Shown one piece after another: positions 7,249-13,412 of a stretch of DNA of 13,580 nt. The position numbers and the translations under genes are program-made. The notes beneath the pieces were generated by a model, which worked only from the letters and a program-made list of their open reading frames with translations, ran no database searches and was not told the DNA's origin. Every line of letters begins with the position of its first letter. Position 1 is the stretch's first letter. Source of the stretch: a bacterium HR23 (GTDB lineage: Bacteria; Chloroflexota; Dehalococcoidia; Lucifugimonadales; HRBIN23); assembly GCA_002923335.1 (NCBI GenBank), contig BEHZ01000038.1, positions 1 to 13,580 of the forward strand. Direction: 5' to 3'.

Positions 7249-8604
7249 TTGTCTTTTGCTCCTTCCCACACCCTGGGCCTGGACCCGGCCCTTCTGCTCC
7301 CCCCGGAGCGCCGAGGCGCTTACGCCGTGGACGGTCTCCTGCCCTCCCTGGTGGTCCGTCCCCGCAGCGTGGAGGAGGTGAGCACGGTGCTGGCCGCTGC
7401 CTTCCAGGAGGGGGCGTCCCTAGTGCCGTGGGGCGGGGGCACACGCATGGCCCTGGGAGCGGTTCCCCGCTCTTACCATCTCGCCCTGGATATGACCGCC
7501 ATCGCCGAGCCGTTGGAGCACTCCCCTGCTAACCTGACGGTGCGGGTGGGAGCGGGGATAACCCTGGAGCACCTGCAGAAAACTCTGCGGGCACACGGGC
7601 AGTTCCTCCCGATAGACCCCCCTCTCCCCACCCGAGCCACCATAGGGGGCATTATGGCCTCGTCGGCCTATGGCCCCCTGTGCGCCGGCTACGGCCTTCC
7701 CCGTGATATGGTTATCGGCATAGCGGTGGTGCATGCCAACGGCACCCGCACCAAGAGCGGGGGCCAGGTGGTGAAGAACGTAACGGGCTTTGAGATGCAC
7801 CGCCTCTATACAGGCTCCCTGGGCACCCTGGGCGTCATCGTAGAGGTCGCCTTCAAAGTGGCCCCTCTACCCAAAGAGGAGTGCACCCTCCTCGCCCTCT
7901 TCCCTTCGGCAGAGGGGGCCTTGGGAGCGGGCCTGGCGGTGGTGCGGGCAGGTCTGTCGCCTATGGCGGTGGAGGTGCTCACCGCATCTGCCTGGCCCCT
8001 GGTTTACGCCCCAACCCTTCCCTTGCCCCCCAAGGACAAGAGGGGCTACTGGCTTCTGTTGCGCTTCGGCGGCCCTCCGCCCGCTGTCGCCCGACAGGAG
8101 CGGGACGCCCTCGCCCTTTGTCAACGCTACGGCGCCGGGGAGGACGCGGGGGAAGTAGCGCGCGGCGAGGAGGCCCGTGCCCTGTGGCGGGGCGTGGCCG
8201 ATTTCGGGTGGAGAGAGCCTCAGCCCCCCCTGGGAGTGCGCATCTCCTGCCTCCCCCGGCAGGGGGTGCAGGCCCTGGCCCTGCTAGAAGAGGTGTCTTC
8301 TGTCCCGCCCCTTGTCAACCCGGCCATCGCGCTCCACGCCAGCGCGGGCGTCCTGCGGGCCTTCTGGTCGGGGGGCATCCCCCAGGATGCCATCCCTGAG
8401 GTGAGCAACGCTCTGCGGACCTTACGGGAACGGGTGCACGCCCTGGGCGGGCGCATGGTGCTGGAGCGGGCTCCCCGCCCCCTCAAGGACCTTATAGACC
8501 CCTGGGATGTGTCGGCCGAGACCCTGGGCCTTCAGCGCTCCCTTAAGGCCCAGTTTGACCCTAAGGGCGTTCTGAACCCTGGGCGTTTTGTGGGGGGTAT
8601 CTGA
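7249..8604 (+). CDS. glcE: Glycolate oxidase subunit GlcE (FAD-binding)
   Basis: A 451-residue second FAD-binding subunit of the glycolate oxidase complex. The PCMH FAD domain is recognisable: VRPRSVEEVSTVLAAA, the Gly-rich PWGGGTRMALG (about 62-72), IDPPLPTRATIGGIMASSAYGP region, and the GGQVVKNVTGFEMHRLYTGSLGTLGV region. The C-terminus ends in FDPKGVLNPGRF, a hallmark of the family. It is about 100 residues longer than E. coli GlcE (350), the extra length lying in the C-terminal half. The start is a TTG at 7249 with GAGGAG (7237-7242) 6 nt upstream; no ATG or GTG fits this spacing. Its TGA overlaps the ATG of glcF by one base (TGATG), so translation is coupled. Assignment as GlcE rather than another GlcD-like oxidase rests on its pairing with glcF. 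Confidence 0.9.
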   Translation: MSFAPSHTLGLDPALLLPPERRGAYAVDGLLPSLVVRPRSVEEVSTVLAAAFQEGASLVPWGGGTRMALGAVPRSYHLALDMTAIAEPLEHSPANLTVRVGAGITLEHLQKTLRAHGQFLPIDPPLPTRATIGGIMASSAYGPLCAGYGLPRDMVIGIAVVHANGTRTKSGGQVVKNVTGFEMHRLYTGSLGTLGVIVEVAFKVAPLPKEECTLLALFPSAEGALGAGLAVVRAGLSPMAVEVLTASAWPLVYAPTLPLPPKDKRGYWLLLRFGGPPPAVARQERDALALCQRYGAGEDAGEVARGEEARALWRGVADFGWREPQPPLGVRISCLPRQGVQALALLEEVSSVPPLVNPAIALHASAGVLRAFWSGGIPQDAIPEVSNALRTLRERVHALGGRMVLERAPRPLKDLIDPWDVSAETLGLQRSLKAQFDPKGVLNPGRFVGGI

Positions 8605-9938
8605 TGACCCAACCCTCTCTGCTCCAGCGTCCCACCCTGGACAAACCCTTTGCTGGCCCCGATGCCCCCGAAGAGAAGGACCTCTATACCTGCGTCCACT
8701 GTGGATTATGCCTGACTTCTTGCCCTACCTACCTGGAGACGGGTCTGGAGACCGAGTCCCCCAGGGGGCGCATTGCGCTCATGCGGGCGGTGTATGAAGG
8801 ACGCCTGCCTTTGTCACCCCAGGTGGTGCGTCATTGGGACCTGTGCCTGGCGTGCAGGGCGTGCGAGGCGGCGTGCCCCTCCGCCGTTCCCTACGGACGC
8901 CTTATTGAGCGCACACGTGCCCAGGTGCGACGCCGTCTCCAGCGCCCTTTGCGCCTGCGCCTGGCGGAGGCCGTGGTTTTTGACCACCTTCTCCCCTTCC
9001 CCAGCCGACTGCGCACGGGGATGGGCCTCCTGCGTTTGTATCAGCGGATGGGCGTCCAGGGGGTGGTGCGGGCCGTGCGCCTCCTGCGCCCCTTCCCCAC
9101 CCTGGCCAGTATGGACAGCCTCATGCCCCGCTTGCCCGACCATTTCTTCACCGCACGGGGGCAGGTCTATACCCCCCGGGGAACGCCCAGGGGACGGGTG
9201 GCCCTCCTCTCCGGGTGTGTGATGCCCCTGGTGCACGCCCCCACCATGCGGGCCTGCGTCCGAGTGCTCACCCATAACGGGTTTGAAGTGGTGGTGCCCC
9301 GGGAGCAGGTATGCTGCGGGGCGTTGCACATCCACGCCGGGCGCCTGGATGGGGGGCGAGCATTGGCCCGCCAGAATATCAACGCCTTCCTGGGATGCCA
9401 GCCCGATGCCATCATCGTGGCGTCGGCCGGGTGTGGCTCCGCCATGAAGGAGTATGCCCATCTTCTCAAGGACGACCCTGCCTATGCGGACAAGGCCCAC
9501 GCCTTCAGCCAGATGGTGCGGGACATCCACGAGTTCCTGGTGGCACTCCCCTTTACACCGCCCCAGGCTCCCCTGAACATCACTGTTACCTACCAGGACC
9601 CCTGCCACCTGGCCCACGCCCAGCGTATCACCCAGGCCCCCCGGCGCATCCTCCAATCCATCCCCGGTGTGCGCCTGGTGGAGATGCACAACCCATCCCG
9701 CTGTTGTGGTGCTGCGGGTAGTTACCAGATCCTCCAGCGGGAGATGGCGGAGCGCCTGGGGCAAGCCAAACTGGAAGACGCCCTCTCCACGGGTGCCCAG
9801 GTCCTGGCCACTGCCAATCCGGGGTGTGCCCTGCAACTGGAGGCCGGGGCCAGGAAGCGGGGTCTCCCCCTGCGGGTAGCCTATGTGATAGACCTGCTGG
9901 ACGAAGCCTACCGGCGTGAGGCTTCAGCGCCGGGGTAA
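8604..9938 (+). CDS. glcF: Glycolate oxidase iron-sulfur subunit GlcF
   Basis: A 444-residue electron-transfer subunit carrying electrons from the FAD subunits to the quinone pool. It has two [4Fe-4S] ferredoxin motifs, CVHCGLCLTSCP (Cys30, 33, 36, 40) and CLACRACEAACP (Cys81, 84, 87, 91). Two CCG (cysteine-rich) domains follow, with QVCCGALHIHAG and, after QDPCHLAHAQR, SRCCGAAGSY. This order and length match GlcF (E. coli 407) and the wider GlcF/HdrD-type family. All expected cysteines are ordinary Cys codons; no in-frame TGA is used here. It is the last gene of the glc cluster; the TAA at 9936-9938 falls at the edge of a set of complementary hexamers preceding selD. Confidence 0.95.
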   Translation: MTQPSLLQRPTLDKPFAGPDAPEEKDLYTCVHCGLCLTSCPTYLETGLETESPRGRIALMRAVYEGRLPLSPQVVRHWDLCLACRACEAACPSAVPYGRLIERTRAQVRRRLQRPLRLRLAEAVVFDHLLPFPSRLRTGMGLLRLYQRMGVQGVVRAVRLLRPFPTLASMDSLMPRLPDHFFTARGQVYTPRGTPRGRVALLSGCVMPLVHAPTMRACVRVLTHNGFEVVVPREQVCCGALHIHAGRLDGGRALARQNINAFLGCQPDAIIVASAGCGSAMKEYAHLLKDDPAYADKAHAFSQMVRDIHEFLVALPFTPPQAPLNITVTYQDPCHLAHAQRITQAPRRILQSIPGVRLVEMHNPSRCCGAAGSYQILQREMAERLGQAKLEDALSTGAQVLATANPGCALQLEAGARKRGLPLRVAYVIDLLDEAYRREASAPG

Positions 9939-9968
9939 AGGACTACCCCTTCCGCCCGCCGTGGGGTA
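9932..9968 (+). repeat. Three alternating complementary hexamers between glcF and selD
   Basis: GGGGTA (9932-9937), TACCCC (9944-9949) and GGGGTA (9963-9968). The middle copy can pair with either flank, giving mutually exclusive small hairpins (6-nt or 13-nt loop). The third copy overlaps the predicted selD -10 box. Visible directly; any regulatory role is conjecture and six-base matches in GC-rich DNA can arise by chance. Confidence 0.35.
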
Positions 9969-9972
9969 TCCT
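9967..9972 (+). promoter_or_regulatory. Possible -10 box for selD
   Basis: TATCCT, 16 nt before the ATG at 9989, in the same relation to the start codon as other TATCCT boxes in this window. No convincing -35 lies 17-18 bp upstream, so selD may instead be read through from glcF or need an activator. If the promoter is real, the upstream in-frame ATG at 9977 cannot be used. Confidence 0.35.
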
Positions 9973-9988
9973 GGAGATGAGGACAGCC

Positions 9989-11026
9989 ATGCCCGATAAG
10001 CCTGTGCGCCTCACGAGCCTGGCCCACTGCGCCGGCTGAGCGGCCAAGTTCAGCCCAGAGGCTCTGGGCAACTTGCTGGCCAGCCTGCCGGTGATGCGCC
10101 ACCCGAACCTGCTGGTAGGCGTGGAGACCGGCGACGACGCCGCCGTCTACCGGCTGGGGGATGGTCTTGCCCTTGTGCTGACCACCGACTTCTTCCCCCC
10201 CATTGTGGATGACCCCTACTGGTATGGGGCCATCGCCGTGGCCAACTCTCTGAGCGATGTCTACGCCATGGGGGGCAAGCCCCTCATCGCCCTGAACATC
10301 CTCGCCTGGCCCATGGGGCAACTGGAGGAGGAACTGCGCCTTACCCTCCGTGGGGGCTACGCCAAAGCCCAAGAGGCCGACTGCCTCATTGTGGGCGGGC
10401 ACACCATAGACGATAAGGAACCCAAATACGGGTTGGCGGTGGTGGGGCTGATAGACCCCCAGCAGGTTGTGCGCAATGTAGGGGCCAGACCGGGCGACCT
10501 CCTTGTTCTCACCAAACCCCTGGGCACGGGCGTTATCACTACCGCAGCCAAGCAAGGCCTGGCCGACCCACAGGTCCTGGAGCGGGCTACCCAGGTCATG
10601 GCCCACCTCAACAAGTCCGCCAGCGAGGCCATGGTGGAGGCGGGGGTCCACGCCTGCACCGACATCACCGGCTATGGCCTTATCGGGCACCTGTTGGGGA
10701 TGGTGAAGGGAAGCGAGGTCGGAGCGCGCCTGCGCCTCTCGCAGATACCGGTGCTAGAAGGGGTGTGGGACCTGCTGGAGGAGGGGATTGCCCCGGGAGG
10801 CACCCATCGCAACCTCAACTCCGTGGGGAAACTGGTGCGCTGGGGAGAAGGCATCCCCCGCACCGCCCAACTCCTCCTATGCGACGCCCAAACCTCCGGC
10901 GGACTGCTGATGGCGGTGCCTCCCCCACACCTCCCCACCCTCCAGGAGGCCCTCCAGAAGCGCGGTGAACAGGGATGGGTGGTGGGGGAGATTACCGCCG
11001 AAGACCGCATTATGGTGGAGCGGTAG
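9989..11026 (+). CDS. selD: Selenophosphate synthetase SelD, itself a selenoprotein (in-frame TGA = Sec17)
   Basis: Makes selenophosphate from selenide and ATP, the selenium donor for selenocysteine and selenouridine. From ATG 9989 the frame runs MPDKPVRLTSLAHCAG-TGA-AAKFSPEAL and continues without interruption to the TAG at 11024-11026. Counting TGA as selenocysteine gives 345 residues (E. coli 347). The TGA is codon 17 and Lys follows at 20, exactly the positions of catalytic Cys17 and Lys20 in E. coli SelD. Downstream are the AIRS/PurM-like landmarks GDDAAVY, TTDFF, NSLSDVYAMGGKP, VGGHTIDD, CTDITGYGLIGHL and AQTSGGLLMAVP. GAGGA (9979-9983) precedes the ATG by 5 nt. An in-frame ATG at 9977 is possible but badly spaced. 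A SECIS-like hairpin follows the TGA. The JAMM gene begins 10 nt downstream, so they are likely cotranscribed. A caller reading TGA as stop would begin at TTG 10073 and lose the catalytic residue. Confidence 0.95.
10037..10039 (+). other. selD: Selenocysteine codon (recoded TGA) of selD
   Basis: TGA in the selD frame, at codon 17 in the context CAG-TGA-AAK. Selenocysteine at this position is known for SelD of many Sec-decoding organisms, where others have Cys. Conservation on both sides and the hairpin immediately downstream argue against a nonsense mutation. Confidence 0.93.
10042..10081 (+). promoter_or_regulatory. Bacterial SECIS-like hairpin in selD
   Basis: Begins 2 nt after the TGA. 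Stem GGCC (10042-10045) with GGCC (10078-10081); AAGTT (10046-10050) with AACTT (10070-10074); GCCCAGA (10053-10059) with TCTGGGC (10063-10069); apical loop GGC (10060-10062). Total 16 bp, interrupted by a CA bulge (10051-10052) and a GCT bulge (10075-10077). The loop starts with G and lies 20 nt after the TGA, consistent with the general bacterial SECIS pattern (G at the start of the apical loop, a short distance 3' of UGA), which SelB recognises. Confidence 0.85.
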
Positions 11027-11036
11027 GATTAGGGTC

Positions 11037-11462
11037 ATGGATGAAGAGCGTTTCTACCTGCCCCAGGCCCTCTTGCAGGCCATCATAGACCACGCCCGCC
11101 GAGACGACCCCCTTGAAGCGTGCGGCGCCCTGGCGGGGCAGGGCTCCCACGCCCGCCGAGTTTACCCCCTCACCAACACCATGCGCAGCCCCTACCGCTA
11201 TATGACCGACCCCAAAGAACTCTACCGTGCCATCAAAGACGCCGAGAAGAGCGGGATGGAGATCATCGCCTTCTACCACTCCCATACGCACACCCCCGCC
11301 TATCCTTCCCAGACCGATGTGCGCCTGGCCACCTGGCCCGAAGCCTATTACCTCATCGTCTCCCTGCAGGACAAAGCGTCGCCCACCGTGCGGGCCTTCC
11401 GCATCCACGATGGCCGTGTGCGGGAGGTTCCCCTGGAGGTCGTCCCGTCGCCCCAGGGCTAA
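11037..11462 (+). CDS. JAMM/MPN-domain zinc metallopeptidase (M67, Mec-like)
   Basis: A 141-residue stand-alone JAB1/MPN/Mov34 domain protein, predicted cytoplasmic. The complete JAMM zinc site is visible: Glu27 in PLEACGAL, His81 and His83 in YHSHTHTP, then Ser91 and Asp94 in YPSQTD, matching H-x-H-x7-S-x2-D. Bacterial relatives include the Mycobacterium tuberculosis Mec peptidase, which removes cysteine from the sulfur carrier CysO; related proteins act on ubiquitin-like carriers such as MoaD/ThiS. No carrier gene lies nearby, so the substrate is unknown. It starts at ATG 11037, 10 nt after selD. The frame is open further upstream but that would overlap selD, and homology begins at this ATG. 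Its position after selD raises an untested link to sulfur or selenium handling. The TAA is followed immediately by a long hairpin that covers the next gene's ribosome binding site. Confidence 0.88.
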   Translation: MDEERFYLPQALLQAIIDHARRDDPLEACGALAGQGSHARRVYPLTNTMRSPYRYMTDPKELYRAIKDAEKSGMEIIAFYHSHTHTPAYPSQTDVRLATWPEAYYLIVSLQDKASPTVRAFRIHDGRVREVPLEVVPSPQG

Positions 11463-11463
11463 C

Positions 11464-11515
11464 CTCCTACCCCCTCCTGCGTTTCCATTGATGGAACAAC
11501 AGCAGGAGGTAGGAG
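11464..11515 (+). promoter_or_regulatory. Hairpin sequestering the ribosome binding site of the PDZ gene
   Basis: CTCCTAC (11464-11470) pairs with GTAGGAG (11509-11515), CTCCTGC (11474-11480) with GCAGGAG (11502-11508), and GTT-T-CCA (11481-11487) with TGGAAC (11492-11497) around a TTGA loop. That is about 20 bp, with a CCC bulge (11471-11473) and an unpaired AACA (11498-11501). The Shine-Dalgarno AGGAGG (11504-11509) is wholly paired and the stem ends right before ATG 11516. There is no T-tract, so it is not a terminator. It begins 1 nt after the JAMM stop codon, which suggests translational coupling or a temperature- or ligand-controlled switch. Confidence 0.6.
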
Positions 11516-12451
11516 ATGCGCAAGGCCCTCTGGATAACCCTCTCGGTCATTAGTCTGTTGGCCTTGGGAGTGGGGATAGCCTTCGCCTGGCCCCGAGGCT
11601 CCGCCCAGGCCCAATCCCCCGACCAGCCCCGGGGAAAGGCTTTCCTGGGGGTGCAAGTAGCCACCATTGACGAAGGCCTCTCCCAGCGGTTGAACCTGCC
11701 CGCTGGGGATGTGGTGGTGGTGAGGGTAGTCCCCAATAGCCCTGCCCAGCAGGCCGGCCTCCAAAGGGGCGACATCCTCACCCAGGCGCAGATAGGCACG
11801 ACCAGCGTCGCCCTTCAGCGTCCCAGCGACCTGAGCAACCTGCTCCGTAATGCCCAGCCGGGCCAGCTGCTCACCCTCACCCTTCAGCGGAACGGCCAGA
11901 CCCAGACCATCACCGTAACCCTGGGGGAGTGGCCCCAGCCGGCATTCCATCCGTTCAAGGGCCGTGGAAAGCCCTTCTTCCACCCCTTCTGGCCCGGCGG
12001 ATGGGATCGCCTGGTGCAAGGGCAGGTAGTGCTCCAGAACGGCACGGGGACGGTAACCTACGCCTTCTTCGCCGGCACCGTTACCTCCACCAGCACCAAC
12101 GCCATTGTGGTTACCCCCAGGGACGGCGGTGCCCCTGTAACGGTGAACCTGACCGATGAGGTAAGGGTCGTTGGATGCCCCCGGCGCACTGGGGCCGACA
12201 TCCCTACGGGTGCCCAAGTGGTGGTGGTCTCTCAAGACGGCACAGTGCGCTGGGTGATGGTGCTCGGCCCCTGCCGGCGGTATGCCACCTCCGCAGCAGA
12301 AGCGCCCAAGGCGGAACAGGCACACCCCATCCGCATTCTTCCCGTAGTGCCGGGAAGCCCCAACAAAGGAGGCCCTATCCGCATCCAGCCCGTGCCCCAG
12401 GAGCCCAAGCCTTCGCCTAAAGGCTCGGGCCTAGCGGGGACGGGCGTGTAA
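11516..12451 (+). CDS. Exported PDZ-domain protein without protease domain
   Basis: A 311-residue protein. N-terminal signal peptide or anchor: Met-Arg-Lys, then hydrophobic LWITLSVISLLALGVGIAFA, with possible cleavage after AFA or SAQA. Residues about 40-135 form a PDZ domain like those of HtrA/DegP: GKAFLGVQV, VVVVRVVPNSPAQQAGLQRGDIL, and LLTLTLQRNGQTQTITVTLG. No serine-protease domain precedes it. A His/Phe/Pro/Gly-rich linker (HPFKGRGKPFFHPFWPGGW) leads to a beta-rich domain of about 90 residues that I do not recognise, with two cysteines (VVGCPRR, LGPCRR) that could form a disulfide. The tail is proline-rich and has a short repeat (HPIRILPV, GPIRIQPV). Probably an envelope or secreted binding protein; partner unknown. 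AGGAGG lies 6 nt before the ATG, inside a hairpin. A strong terminator follows. Confidence 0.8.
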   Translation: MRKALWITLSVISLLALGVGIAFAWPRGSAQAQSPDQPRGKAFLGVQVATIDEGLSQRLNLPAGDVVVVRVVPNSPAQQAGLQRGDILTQAQIGTTSVALQRPSDLSNLLRNAQPGQLLTLTLQRNGQTQTITVTLGEWPQPAFHPFKGRGKPFFHPFWPGGWDRLVQGQVVLQNGTGTVTYAFFAGTVTSTSTNAIVVTPRDGGAPVTVNLTDEVRVVGCPRRTGADIPTGAQVVVVSQDGTVRWVMVLGPCRRYATSAAEAPKAEQAHPIRILPVVPGSPNKGGPIRIQPVPQEPKPSPKGSGLAGTGV

Positions 12452-12480
12452 AACGGGCGCTCCGTTCAGGCCCAGGAGCC

Positions 12481-12510
12481 GAGAGGGGGGCCTTCTGCCC
12501 CCCTCTCTTT
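12481..12510 (+). terminator. Intrinsic terminator after the PDZ gene
   Basis: Perfect 11-bp stem GAGAGGGGGGC (12481-12491) / GCCCCCCTCTC (12497-12507) with loop CTTCT, followed by TTT (12508-12510). It lies 29 nt after the PDZ stop codon and before the convergent SDR gene. The T-run is short but the stem is very strong. On the minus strand no T-run follows, so it probably acts for the plus strand only. Confidence 0.8.
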
Positions 12511-12530
12511 ACGCCTGGCACCGCTCCGGC

Positions 12531-13325
12531 CTACATCATGGTGTAGCCCCCGCTCACGGAGAGGGTCTGGCCGGTGATGAAACTGGCGGCGTCGGAGGCC
12601 AGGAAGACCACCGCGTTGGCCACCTCCTCGGCCGTCCCCAATCGGCGGAGGACATAGTTGCGTTTGGCCCGTTCCATCACCTCCTCGGTGAAGATAGCCC
12701 GCTGCTGCTTCCACATACTCGCCTCCCCCACCTCCTCATCGGATTTGGGCACGGTCAGCCCGGGGCAGACCGCATTGAGGCGAATGTTGTAGCGTCCTAC
12801 TTCACGGGCCAAGGCCTTCATCAGGGCGATAACCCCCGCCTTACACGCCGCATACACCGCCTCCCGGTATTCCCCCATGCGCCCCGCATCGGAACTAATG
12901 CTCACGATGGCCCCCCGCTGGCGTTGCACCATATGGGGCAGCACCGCCCGACAGCAGTTGATCACCCCCCACAGGTTGACCTTCACCTCCTTCTCCCACT
13001 CCTCCCTGGGCTTTTCCAGGAAGAGGCGGTCAACCGTCCACCCCACATTGTTGACCAACACATCAATGGCTCCATACTCCTGGAGCACCCGGCCCACCAT
13101 GGCCTCCACCTGGGCGTAGTCGGTAACATCGGTCTTCACCACCAGGGCGGTGGCGCCGGTGCCCATACGGGTTACCTCCTGGGCGACCTTCCGCCCCTGC
13201 GCCTCGTCTATTTCGGCGATGGCAATGCGTGCCCCTTCACGGGCGAAAGCCAGCACGATGGCCCGCCCAATGTTGGAGCCACCACCTGTCACGATGACGC
13301 TCTTGCCTTTCAGGCCCAAGTCCAT
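12531..13325 (-). CDS. Short-chain dehydrogenase/reductase (SDR), classical type
   Basis: A 264-residue NAD(P)H-dependent oxidoreductase with a Rossmann fold. Visible motifs: cofactor loop TGGGSNIG (13-20, with Asn where TGGGSGIG is usual), acidic residue after strand 2 (AIAEID, 36-40, suggesting NAD preference), TDV (65-67), NNVG (92-95), catalytic Ser in VSISSDAG (142-148), and YAACK (Tyr158, Lys162). After CPGL the substrate region is long (KSDEEVG to RRLG), and the C-terminus has ITGQTLSVSGG. The overall pattern resembles FabG-like 3-hydroxyacyl-CoA dehydrogenases, but substrate cannot be assigned. ATG 13325 has AGGAGG 6 nt upstream on the minus strand; the frame remains open to 13514 but that part is antisense to mtnA. 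It is divergent from mtnA, with 87 bp between the start codons; I see no clear promoter pair there. Confidence 0.9.
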   Translation of the reverse strand: MDLGLKGKSVIVTGGGSNIGRAIVLAFAREGARIAIAEIDEAQGRKVAQEVTRMGTGATALVVKTDVTDYAQVEAMVGRVLQEYGAIDVLVNNVGWTVDRLFLEKPREEWEKEVKVNLWGVINCCRAVLPHMVQRQRGAIVSISSDAGRMGEYREAVYAACKAGVIALMKALAREVGRYNIRLNAVCPGLTVPKSDEEVGEASMWKQQRAIFTEEVMERAKRNYVLRRLGTAEEVANAVVFLASDAASFITGQTLSVSGGYTMM

Positions 13326-13412
13326 CTCCAACCTCCTGAGTGGTGTGTCGCTTGTAGTGTAGCGCACGGGGGAAGAAAAAGCATATGTTACCATACACCC
13401 GGGGAGGACCAC

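Noticed and set aside
10037..10039. The TGA as a nonsense mutation making selD a pseudogene
   Set aside because: It falls exactly on the known Cys/Sec catalytic position and is followed by a strong hairpin; the rest of the gene is intact.
10073..11026. SelD starting at TTG 10073
   Set aside because: This start lies in the 3' arm of the SECIS-like hairpin, has no Shine-Dalgarno sequence, and removes the conserved N-terminus that is clearly encoded upstream.
11464..11515. The hairpin before the PDZ gene as an intrinsic terminator
   Set aside because: No T-tract follows; the stem ends at the start codon.
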